Shown: positions 54,870 through 64,000 of the stretch, one piece after another
Numbering within the stretch: position 1 is the first letter of the stretch
Layout of the letters: the number at the start of each line of letters is the position of its first letter
Origin: Adiantum capillus-veneris
Lineage: Eukaryota > Streptophyta > Polypodiopsida > Polypodiales > Pteridaceae
Length of the DNA: 64,000 nt
Assembly (NCBI GenBank): GCA_014529385.2
Contig: CM043955.1
Coordinates: 134,860,108 to 134,924,107, forward strand
Direction: 5' to 3'
Notes under the pieces: model-generated
The model's input: the letters and a program-made list of their open reading frames with translations, nothing else
Databases searched by the model: none
What the model was told of the DNA's origin: nothing
Translations under genes and position numbers: made by a program

Positions 54870-55860
54870 GTGGCTGAGCATTTCATGCATGCCAGAGATC
54901 TACTAGCAGAGCTTCTAGTAGTTATGTTTAACTATGCCATGTGTGAGGGCTTGCCTGATACTTGGAGCCTATCTACGATTGTACCTATCTCAATAGACCC
55001 TATGGAGCCTGGGAATTATCGCGCTATCATGATTGGACACACATTGGCACGGTTGTACGCATCCATTCTTGAGCAACAGCTAAGTAGATGGGCAGAGAGG
55101 GAAGGAATGCGTGCAGCTGGGCAGGCAAGGTTCAGGAGAGGCTTTTCTACTCTTGACCATATCTTGACACTCAGGGCCATCATTGAGGAGGGGACATCTC
55201 ATGGGAGACGGATCTTTTGCAGCTTTGTGGACTTCCGCAAAGCCTTTGACACAGTACCCAAAGCTAGATTGATGCGCAGATTACAAGAGATGGGAGTACC
55301 CACAGAGCTCATTTGGGGGATCATGGTATTGTACAAATCAATAGTAGGGCATGTACGCACCTCTGAGGGTCTATCTACACCAATTCACTCCACTATTGAG
55401 GTGAAGCAGGGCTGCCCACTCTCTCCTACTATTTTCGGTATGTATGTAGATGAGGTTTCTGACTACATTGAGAGCGATGGTGATATAGGTGCACAACTGG
55501 CAAGGACATGGATTCCAATATTGTTATATGCTAATGATATTGTGTTGATCTCAAACTCTCTAGAGGGGATGCAACGTCACTTGGATGCTTTGCACAGGTT
55601 TGCCCACGAAAGTGGTTTGTCTGTCAACCTTGGTAAAACCAAGGTTATGGTGTTTAATACCACCCCATAGTGGATCAGGAGGTCAGCACCTACATTCACG
55701 TACGGCCAGGAGACTGTGGAGTATACAGATGCTTACACTTACCTTGGAGTGGTTTTTACTGGACCTGCATTTTCACTGAGGAGAGCAGCAGATACCAAAT
55801 TGACTAGAGCCCATGCAACATTGGCTAGATTGGAGAGGATGTGTTTGCAGGTTTAGTTTC
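54870..55860 (+). pseudogene. LINE P3 reverse transcriptase
   Basis: The frame continues from 53295 (RMRTGRAYDHDG) across LTR element 53301-54864 to VAEHFMHARDLLAELLVVMF. RT motifs follow: NYRAIMIGHTLARLYASILE, GQARFRRGFSTLDHILTLRA, SFVDFRKAFDTVPKARLMRR, VKQGCPLSPTIFGMYVDEVS. The active site reads LLYANDIVLIS: the second position of the YADD box is Asn instead of Asp. The ORF ends at 55670 after FNTTP, with a TAG replacing the conserved Gln. Confidence 0.85.
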
Positions 55861-55895
55861 AGGAGCCTCGGACAAAGCTCTGGCTCTTTGACACT

Positions 55896-57029
55896 TTGGT
55901 GGCTTCTGCATTGCTCTATGGAGCTGAGATATGGGGACCTTCATTGGATCATCATGGGAGGTCGGGTTGCACTGATGGATGGGGGAGCATGGAGAAACCT
56001 CTGGTCTCTATGATCTCACGGCTCATTAGAGCTAAGGCTTCAGTACCACGTGCCATTATCCAAGCAAAGCTAGCCGCCCCCCCACTAGTGATTGAGGCGC
56101 TCAACACATCAGTCTCCTTCATACACCACATGTGGGAACTTTCCAGAGACAAATATGCCCGCCTTGCACTTGAGTCCTCTCGACAGTTAGCCATGCAAGG
56201 AGATACAACATGCTGGTATGGGGAGATGACATCATGGTTTCAGGCGCATGGGTTCAGCATAGACATGTTTCCACCTTTCCAGTACTCACTGGATGCACCA
56301 TCTCTCACTCTTACACAGTCCGAGATCACGAGGCTCATCCGCCAAGACTTGACTCAGCTAGACACCAGGAGGACATGGATACAGCCAACACACGAGCTGG
56401 GCGTGAAGATGGCTTTCTACAGAGAGCATCTTTTTGAGCTTACGGAGGACGGTTTTGTGACGAGACCTAGATACATGGATACTCACCTGTCTCATGGGAT
56501 ACGATGTGCTATTGGCCAGATACGCACATCTTCTCACCAGCTGCGGATTGAGACTGGGAGATACAACAGAGTACCAGCAGAGGCCAAGACATACCCCTTG
56601 TGTGACATGGAGCCTGAGGCAGAGTTGCATTACACATGCCGCTGCCTCGTCTACTACGAGATGCGATGTGCTATTGGCACATCTTCTCACCAGCTGCGGA
56701 TTGAGACTGGGAGATACAGCGGAGTACCAGCAGAGGCCAGGACATGCCCCTTGTGTGACATGGAGCCTGAGGCAGAGTTGCATTACACATGCCGCTGCCC
56801 CGTCTACTACGAGATACGAGACCGCTTCCATTGCTTGTTTAGAGAGGGTTTTGGTGGACCACTCTCCAGAGTCATGGGATACGAGCATCAGAGATGTCTG
56901 GGTTTGTTCTTGCTCGAGCTGCGCAGACACAGAGATAGCCTGATGAGTGAAGAGGCTAGCCAGTCTCAGAGACAGATCACAGATTTCTTTAGAGCAAACA
57001 CTGGACAGCCGAAGGAGCTACTTTCATAG
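55896..57029 (+). pseudogene. LINE P3 C-terminal domain with duplicated finger
   Basis: 377-codon ORF aligning with M1 and P2: RAKASVPRAIIQAKLAAPPL, GDTTCWYGEMTSWFQAHGFS, YMDTHLSHGIRCAIGQIRTS. The finger unit occurs twice in frame: CDMEPEAELHYTCRC near 56600, then a second IGTSSHQLRIETGRYSGVPA and CPLCDMEPEAELHYTCRC near 56750. The repeat unit is 162 bp less a 9-bp loss (51 codons). The ORF stops at 57029, before the basic tail, which continues out of frame. Confidence 0.85.
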
Positions 57030-57456
57030 CAAAGCTCACATTCGTCTCACACCAGAGGCACACTGATCGACTGAGCGACTGAGCTGGGGAAATCCAGGCG
57101 CCCACGACTGCGGAGGACTATACAGCATCGACGGAGGTTACATCAAAATATTTGGATCACTCTGGCCAGGCATGCACGACGCCCGGTCAGACTACTGACC
57201 ATGGAGGAGATTTATGAGATCCGCCAGCGACCGATGCTGGATCTCCTATGATTTAACTATTTAACTATTTAGCTATCCCAGCCAGCTGCTTACTTTGCTT
57301 AGTTCACATCGACTAGTTTAGGATTCCATAGAATTTTTTGTTTTGTTATGTTGTTATTTTCTTACTCTAACTTTGTATCAGATCCACCACAATGTAACTT
57401 TCTGGTCTCACAAGTCACTTTGGCCTCTTGAAGACGTTAATATAACATTTCATTTC

Positions 57457-57460
<4 letters not shown>

Positions 57461-57553
<93 letters not shown>
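57461..57553. repeat. (CT)n then (GT)n, tail of P3
   Basis: CT run 57461-57522 joined to GT run 57524-57553, directly against the minus-strand copy M3. Confidence 0.97.
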
Positions 57554-57554
<1 letters not shown>

Positions 57555-57656
57555 AGCCCTGCTTGATGTCGTTGTATCTCCATAGATCATGGCATCTCTG
57601 GTCGTAGAATCGCACGGCTCTCCTCTCTGAAGAAGCAATGGAAGCAGCCACGTATC

Positions 57657-58063
57657 TCATAGTAGTATGTACACCAGCATATGTAGTGAAGCTCTTTCTT
57701 TGGCTATCTCTGACATAGCTGACAGAGTGTCCTCCTGTGGGATCCCTCTAAATCTGCCTCTCTGAATCTCCAGCTGATGAGATGATGTGCGGATCTGTCC
57801 AATAGCACACCGCAATCCATGTGACAAGTGGAAAATCCATCCTTTGTGACCTGTAGAAGGTGCTCTCTGTAGAAAGCCATCTTCGTACCTATCTTGTGTG
57901 TCGGTTGAGTCCATGTCCTCACGGTGTCGATCTGGAATATATCTATCCGTGTAACCCTGCTAATCTCCCTGTATGTCAAGGAGAGGGAGGGGGCATCTAG
58001 GGAATGCTGAAAAGGAGGAAGCATATCCATAGAGAGACCATGTAACTCAAACCATGATGCCAT
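57657..58063 (-). pseudogene. LINE M3 C-terminal domain fragment
   Basis: MASWFELHGLSMDMLPPFQH, RTWTQPTHKIGTKMAFYREH and LSHGLRCAIGQIRTSSHQLE align with the other copies. The finger region (LCQLCQR) is decayed and the copy is cut at 57554. Confidence 0.75.
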
Positions 58064-58158
58064 CTATGCATACCAACATGATGTGTCTCCCTGAGCTGTG
58101 GGTTTTTGAGAGGACTCCATAGCAAGCCGAATAACGCTCTCGTGGTAGCTCCCATGGG

Positions 58159-58961
58159 CTATGTAAGAAAGATACTGATAATCTCATGGGGAACTGTGAC
58201 CTTAGCCCTGGTCATCCTGGATATCATGGAGATAAGTGGCCTCTCCATGCCTCGCCATCCATTAGTGCACCCATGCTGACGACTCTGATAGTCCACTGAA
58301 GGTCCCCATATTTGTACTCCATAAAGCATGGTTGAGGCAACCAAAGTATCAAATAGCCATAGATTGGTGCGAGGTTCCATCCTCTTAAGTCCTCCCAAAG
58401 CTGCATATGCCCTAGTCAATCTAGTCTCTGTTATTCGCCTCATAGAGAAAGGCCGGCCACTAAAGACTACCCCAAGATAAGTGTACATGTCTGTATACTC
58501 TAACCTCTCCTGTCCATCTGTAAAGACGGGTGCCGATCGTCTGACTGACCCACTGAGTTGTAGTATTAAATATCATAACCTTGGTCTTCCCAAGGTTAAC
58601 AGACATACCCGTATCCTCTGCAAAAGTGTGTAAAGCATCAAGATGAAGTTGCATCCCCTCTAGTGATTCATGAGCACAATATCATCTGCATATAATAGTA
58701 AGGGTATCCAAGTCCTTGATAGTTGCGCACCTCTATCACCCTCCCTCTCAATACAGTCTGAAACCTCATCTACATACATACCAAAAAGTGTAGACTTATG
58801 GCGAGATTGCAAAGATCGGGAGTGCCTAAAGAGCTCATTTGGGGCATCATGGCATTATACAAGACAGTTACATGACCGGTAGTACACCTCAAGGATGTCA
58901 GACGCCATTCACTCCACCATTGGGGTGAAACAACTGTATCAAAAGCTTTGCGGAAATCCAC
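58159..58961 (-). pseudogene. LINE M3 RT with internal inversion
   Basis: The minus strand gives VDFRKAFDTV up to 58932 and resumes with TLFGMYVDEVSDCIE from about 58790 and later YTYLGVVFSGRPFSM. Between them, 58793-58931 reads in the other direction: on the + strand it encodes RLMARLQRSGVPKELIWGIM and ALYKTV, the piece that should lie between those motifs. The YADD region near 58690 is decayed. Confidence 0.8.
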
Positions 58962-59042
58962 AAAGCTGCAGTAGATTCTCCTCTGCCCTCCTCAATAATA
59001 GCTCAAAGTGTGAGAATGTGATCAAGAGTAGAGAAACCTCTC

Positions 59043-59669
59043 CTAAAACCATCTTGGCCTGACACATGTATGCCCTCCCCTCTCAACCCATCTGCTAAGC
59101 TCATGCTCAATGATGGATGCATATAATCTGACTAGTGTATGTCCAATCATGATAGTACAATAATTCCCCGACATCATAGGGTCTCCAGCTTTGAAGATGG
59201 GTACAATAGTCGACATACTCCAAGTATCAGGGAAGCCCTCACACATAGCTCTATTAAACATCCAAGCAAGAAACTCAGCCAACATACCTCTCGCATGTAT
59301 AAAATGCTCAGCTACTAAGCCATCATGATCACATGCTCTCCCAGTCTTCATCCTGTCAATAGCTTTCTTTACCCTCTCCTTAGTAAAGAAAGTATAAGTC
59401 TGTGGGCATACCTCTGGTGGGTGCGGCAATGAACTCTGGTCAAGGACTATATAAAGCGAGGTAGCATACTCACTCCATGTATCTGTAGATGTAATGGCTC
59501 GTGCCGGGGAGTGCTCATGAAACAATCTCCAAGCCTCACCTGAATCCTGACTCAAGAAAAGCTGGCATAAATCTCTCTCCAACTGGGCTAAATAGGCTCG
59601 CTTCTTCCGTCGCACAAGGCGCCGAAAGGTGATGCGTGACTGTCTGTGAGTAATAGCACCTATGAGCAC
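59043..59669 (-). pseudogene. LINE M3, linker and RT N-terminal part
   Basis: 208-codon ORF: RLVRRKKRAYLAQLERDLCQ, AIDRMKTGRACDHDGLVAEH, FLAWMFNRAMCEGFPDTWSM, IMIGHTLVRLYASIIEHELS. It shows the uninterrupted DHDGLVAEH site that in P3 is split by the LTR element 53301-54864, so it serves as an empty-site control. Confidence 0.85.
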
Positions 59670-59951
59670 CTTACTCTTTACAGTAGCTCTCGTCTCCCTG
59701 CACTCCTCATGATACCAGCTGTTCTAGGGCATCCTTCCAGTACGAGGTCTCCCTGAAGCGTGGCTATGTGGAAATGCCTATATCGCCGCCAAATGTAGTG
59801 TCTCTGTGAAAATCCGTGTGAGCTCATGAAGAGGACGCTCTGGCTCCTCGTCACAAAGGCGTGCATAGATCTCATCAATGTATACAGAGTCTATCTCCCT
59901 CCTAAATGTATACCGAGAAGCTCTGGGTATCTGTGTCGGCGCATCTATACA

Positions 59952-60311
59952 TTAGGAAAAGGCTAGTTTAAGGCTCAAAATCGTATGGTCCACTGTAACT
60001 CCAACCGGTGTAGGGCCTACCACAAAGTCCTCAATGCATGGGATGAAGCTAGGTGTAGCCATGACATAGTCTACTGTATCCGCTCCATGTCGATGGGGAA
60101 AGCAAGTAAAGCCACTGGACTGAGGGAAACTATGTATAACATTCAATACAGCCAAGCCATGCACACTAGGCATCTCAATAAGAAACCTACCATACTCTGT
60201 ATGCTCCATTTTGTGAGACTCTGGCCAGGCCCATATCAGTGGTGTCAAGTTCCCTAAGCATCTCCTCTGACATGTCATGGAAAGCCGACTCATGATGCGC
60301 TGTCCTAGCAT
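59952..60311 (-). pseudogene. LINE M3 endonuclease (C-terminal part)
   Basis: TEYGRFLIEMPSVHGLAVLN, FTCFPHRHGADTVDYVMATP and GVTVDHTILSL align with the P3 endonuclease. The GDFNA motif lies in another frame near 60320 (MILGDFNARTA). Confidence 0.78.
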
Positions 60312-60620
60312 TAAAGTCTCCCAAAATCATAACATCACTATCTTTAGAGAACTCCCAAATATCCTTGTCTAGTATGGTAAATGGTGATTGCCCCCTGGGT
60401 GCTGCATAAACTGATGCGCTAGGTGGAAAATAGCAATAGGCCAGTCTCAGGCCTCAGTCTCACCCACATATACCGAGCATGAGCATCTCTGTGTACAATG
60501 TGTGCCATCAGCTGTAGCACCTCCATGCATAGTATTGCTACTCCCCCGGATCCTCATCCTCTAAGCTTTGATCTCATCTCCTGTCTACTAGCTGACTCCC
60601 ATCTATATCCACTAGCATGT

Positions 60621-61124
60621 TATCACAAACTGATGGCGTGGTAGCTCGGACTGATGACGTGGCAGTACGGAATCCCCCAAATTGCATTGGCATGTTGATG
60701 TGGCAACAGTATGGATCTTCGCGTTTTGCGGTGACATGCCACGTGGCAGGCTGTACAGATTTCCGTGATTTACGCTGGCTGCTTTTGAGCCAAAGAGCTT
60801 TTGAGTTTGCAGCTTTTCATGTACTTGCTTTTGATTTTGAGGCCAAGGCCTTCTAAATAAGAACCCAAGGTCACTTCTCCCCTCAGTTAGATGACGAGCT
60901 TCTGAGAGAGAGAGAGAGCCTGCAGGAATTGTGACTTTGCTCAAGCATTAATATAAAAATAAAACCGAAAGGGGCGCTAGATTTTGGGGCCGATACCTCT
61001 GGGCACAGAACTATGCCGGGTTGTGTCGATCTATTTTAAATTGTGATAAAGTTGTCAAGTATTTTAAGTGATTCTCTTGTGTATTGTGCCAGATTTCAGT
61101 CTTGGGGTGTCCAAGTCTGTAACA
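60621..61124 (+). repeat. 5' LTR of 3.1-kb gag-only element
   Basis: 504 bp; holds an extra segment of about 75 bp (about 60983-61058) that the 3' LTR lacks. The exact start is uncertain by 1-4 bp. Confidence 0.85.
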
Positions 61125-62466
61125 ATGGAGATGCAACGTCAACAGCAGGTCGATGCCTGTGCCGAGCAAATGCTACAGTATTCGAAGGATCCCCAATACA
61201 CGATATTTTTGACCCGGCACCCAATTAATGGGATGCATTTCTGATGGCGTACAGGCATCGATTAACCATTAAAGTCCGCATTGAAGAAAACCCCTGTCCC
61301 GCTGATGTACACTGAAGATGAACTTAATGATGTGATCGAACAATGAGTCAACCAAATAATGAAGACCACGAAGCCTCCAAAGAGATGCAGCAAGGAAACA
61401 AATCATTTGGGTCGACAGTCTTCGTTTGCAAATGCACGAAAAGCCAAGAAGCGTGTACGCTTCGAGGGTGTGTCCAGTTTGTCCTCATCCTTTACTGAAA
61501 GTTCCGACAACTCTTCCTCTTCTGATTCCAATGATGAGGACAAAAAGGGCAAGAAACGACGGAAGAACTAGAGACATGGAAAGAACAAGAAGAAGGCCAA
61601 GAAGAGCAGATCCCACCGAAAATCTCAAATTTTTTTTGACAATTCTGAGGAGGATTCATCCTCTTCTGAGAGTTTGGACTATGATGACTAGATGTTTTAT
61701 TCTAAGAGGAACCACTTTTATAGAGCCAATCAATACGACTTTCTCGAAGATAAGAGCAAGAAGACCAAAGAATTCAAGGAGGGTCAACAAGCAGTAAAAT
61801 TTGATACCTTTGCAGGTTTTCGAGATGCGCACAAGCCCTCGCTTTTATTCAACAGTTTGACATAGCTTTTTCTGGAGGGCGCTCTTCAAAGCACTCCAAG
61901 ATTAGAAGGGCAGCATCCTATTTGAAAGGAAATGCACGGACATGGGGGTCCACTCTCCTGTTACGAAAAGCACAACTGACAAAGTGGCTAAAGTTCAAGA
62001 GACTTTTTATTTCCCCGTGGCTCACTCAAGAGTACGAACATGATGTGATTATCGCCTGGAATCATCTTCAGATGGCCAAGGAAGATACTCCGTATATTTA
62101 TTGCGAGAGATTCCGGGATGTTTTTTTACCTGCTCCATCCTTTAAAAAGATCAGTTTTAAGCAGCAAGTCCAGCAATTTTGCTGTGGACTTCCCAAAGAG
62201 ATACAAGATTAGTGTTTTTAAAAAAATCAGAGTCCATACAACAACTGATGGGACATGCTAAGCAAGGGTTTGCTATGCATTCAGGTAACTTGACCTATCC
62301 AACCGAACAACTTTCGACGAATGATGACAGAAGAAGAGGAAAGAAAGATACACGTCCCCAACTGACAGAGAAATAGAAAGACAAATACCTCAAAACACGG
62401 AAGTGTTTTGACTGTGGAGAACGAGGACATATATCTCTGCAGTGCCCCAAAAAGGCACAAGAATGA
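61125..62466 (+). pseudogene. Gypsy-like gag of 3.1-kb element
   Basis: Reads MEMQRQQQVDACAEQMLQYS from 61125, then charged Ser/Lys/Asp-rich segments (61359-61571, FTESSDNSSSSDSNDEDKKG). The capsid domain follows: FDTFAGFRDAHK, RRAASYLKGNARTWGSTLLL, WLTQEYEHDVIIAWNHLQMA, FCCGLPKEIQD (61922-62212), ending with the knuckle CFDCGERGHISLQC at 62404-62445. Several stops and frame changes. The capsid form is retrotrans_gag. Confidence 0.78.
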
Positions 62467-63290
62467 GAACGATTGATAGACTGAAATAGAACTGGTGAGG
62501 AGATGCTCGCTCCAGATCAAATACTGATATGCTGAAAGTATTTTTGCTTTATGAATGATTAATTTTGAAATAGGAATTCCTGAAGATGACTCTGAATTTA
62601 TGTGAAATAAACGTGTTTTGGAAGATCCTGCTATTTATGTACAGATAACAGGTGAAATTGAGAATGAGATGATGATGACTTGGGAGATGACAGCTCCAAA
62701 ATGAACCTGATCACTATTCGAGATAAGAATCGTGAATTTTGAATGATGATGATGACTGATGATGAATGATATGACTGAATATTGTGGTGAGCACATCACG
62801 AGTTCCCAAGGGATGAGATGGCTACACACAGCGATAAGATGACTAGACTGAATGATTGAAACACTCTTTAGTATGAACTCAATGTGTGATTGATGAACTC
62901 GAATTCCCGGAAATGAATCTGATTTTTGATTACTCACACATGTGTTGTGTTTGAGAGCAAGATTGAAAGATGGAATGATTGATGAAATGACTGTAGCATT
63001 TCGGTCTTGAATCTATGGACACGATCGCAATAAGAATTAGTTGATCCGACATCAGTGAGTTCCAGTGTGGATCTAGATGCGATTGCTAAATACGTTGCCA
63101 GGGATCATGGTCCTAGATCTGGATGGAGTTTATATGATATGACTTGAATGTGATGTGATGTGACTGTTGTCTTTGTACAAGTGCTAGATTTGTGTCGTCT
63201 AGTGCGTCGGTACTTAGAGTCAGTTGTTGAATTGGTTTATGGCTTGTGTTTGATTTTGCAGGCGTAATCGAGGGCGAGTACAATTATTTC
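62467..63290 (+). other. Non-coding internal region, TGA-rich
   Basis: Where pol would lie there is only GATGA/GAATGAT-rich sequence (62680-63010), with stops in all + frames. No domain recognised. Confidence 0.6.
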
Positions 63291-63300
63291 AAGAGGGGGG

Positions 63301-63726
63301 TATGTCACAAACTGATGACGTGGAAGCTCGGACTGATGATGTGGCAGTACGGAATCCCGCAAATTGCATCGGCATGCTGACATGGCGGCAATATGGATCT
63401 CCACGTTTTGCGTTGGCATGCCATGTGGCAGGTTGCACGGATTTCCACGATTTTCGCTGGCTGCTTTTGGGCTAAAGAGCTTTTGAGGTTGCATCTTTTC
63501 ATGTACTTGCTTTTGATTTTGAGGTGAAGGGCCTTTAAATAAGAACCCAAGGCCACTTCTCCCCTCAGTTAGCTGACGAGCTTCTGAGAGAGGGCCCACG
63601 GGAATTGTAACTTTGCTCAAGCATTAATATAAAAATAAATACAGAAAGGGGCGCTAGATTGTATTTTAAGTGATTCTCTTGTATGGTGTGCCCGATTACC
63701 AACTTGGGGTGTCCAAGTCTGTAACA
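63301..63726 (+). repeat. 3' LTR of 3.1-kb gag-only element
   Basis: 426 bp, abutting the polypurine tract. Confidence 0.88.
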
Positions 63727-64000
63727 CATGTGGTAGGGCATGTCCGAGTGCCTGGTGTGCCTCTGAGTAAAAAAGATTGTCCCTCCCATTGAAACTGTCC
63801 TCAAAGGCTCCTACAGCTAATCTCATAGACCCATTGCAATTCCATGTGGCAATCTTGATTTTAGTCCCATAGGTCGTGCACCGTCATGCGGTGCATCTCT
63901 CCAAGGTCACCATTTACCATCCCTGTAAAAAGAAACTTTCCCTTTTTCCCTTGCTGCTTGGATTTCTAGAATGACCTCTTTGATCGTGCTAGCTGTGTCA

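Larger units (their letters stand above)
45129..57553 (+). mobile_element. LINE copy P3, full length, carrying two LTR insertions
   Basis: + strand LINE. After removing the insertions 46638-52023 and 53301-54864 it is about 5.46 kb. Order: GC-rich leader, coiled-coil ORF1 (45568), endonuclease (46455 to 52786), RT (to about 55860), C-terminal finger domain (55896-57029), 3' UTR, tail AAGACGTTAATATAACATTT, (CT)n 57461-57522 and (GT)n 57524-57553. Its 5' end lies directly on the tail of copy P2. Several stops, a YADD-to-YAND change and an internal duplication show it is inactive. Confidence 0.85.
60621..63726 (+). mobile_element. Gag-only LTR element (3.1 kb)
   Basis: LTRs 60621-61124 and 63301-63726, TATCACAAACTG/TATGTCACAAACTG...TCTGTAACA. 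Target duplication CATGT is at 60616-60620 and 63727-63731. Polypurine tract AAGAGGGGGG at 63291-63300. A TGG two bases after the 5' LTR may start a primer site, but it is not the iMet type. Internal 2.2 kb encodes a gypsy-like gag with one CCHC knuckle and no protease or pol. Inserted in the endonuclease of LINE M3. Confidence 0.87.
57554..64000 (-). mobile_element. LINE copy M3 (3' end missing, 5' end beyond window), carrying an LTR element
   Basis: Minus-strand LINE of the P3 family. From the right edge: end of ORF1 (KGKVSFYRDGK), endonuclease start (ATWNCNGSM, LFYSEAHQALGHALPH) to 63732, the LTR insertion 60621-63726, then the rest of the endonuclease (60615-59940), RT (59669-58159) and C-terminal domain (58090-57554). 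Its 3' part is cut by the tail of P3. Many stops and frameshifts. Confidence 0.82.

Overview
The window is plant nuclear DNA and is almost entirely repetitive. It carries Ty1/copia and Ty3/gypsy LTR elements with land-plant features (tRNA-iMet primer sites, UBN2-type gag), an L1 LINE with a zf-RVT tail, a second LINE family, hAT- and Mutator-type MITEs, and remnants of a leucine-rich-repeat receptor kinase (LRR-RLK). The repeat content and the style of the kinase suggest a seed-free vascular plant, perhaps a fern; that is inference. I see no rRNA, tRNA or CRISPR and no intact host gene.

Layout. (1) 1-6 kb: microsatellites, hairpins, unidentified ORFs and a 3' fragment of the LRR-RLK (copy A, 1483-2420). 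(2) 6.08-24.63 kb, minus strand: a second LRR-RLK copy (B), broken by a 6.66-kb L1 LINE near its stop codon (6150-12813, 14-bp target duplication) and by a three-deep LTR nest: gag-only element 14368-24156, containing gag/protease element 15749-23440, containing a deleted copia element 17439-21370. All three have matching 5-bp target duplications. (3) 25-29.5 kb: AT-rich DNA with a hAT-like transposase remnant and an array of imperfect palindromes ending at a TATA box. (4) 29.55-32.45 kb: a decayed gag-protease element (+). (5) 33.1-33.84 kb: two nested hAT-like MITEs; 37.31-37.77 kb: a Mutator-like MITE. (6) 35.5-64 kb: a dense cluster of one LINE superfamily on both strands. Its copies end in a conserved tail followed by (CT)n, and the next copy often begins inside that tail, giving head-to-tail chains. 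Three LTR elements are inserted in these LINEs: 46638-52023 (gag-protease), 53301-54864 (no gag) and 60621-63726 (gag only), each with a 5-bp target duplication.

How the parts relate. Apart from the copia copy at 17439-21370, none of the LTR elements shows a pol gene; they carry gag, or gag plus protease, and need pol in trans. The copia copy has the opposite defect: it keeps integrase, reverse transcriptase and RNase H but has lost the rest of gag and the protease. The LINEs likewise include full-length copies, 5'-truncated copies and an ORF1-only derivative. By eye the outer LTR pair of the nest is more diverged than the two inner pairs, which fits the insertion order.
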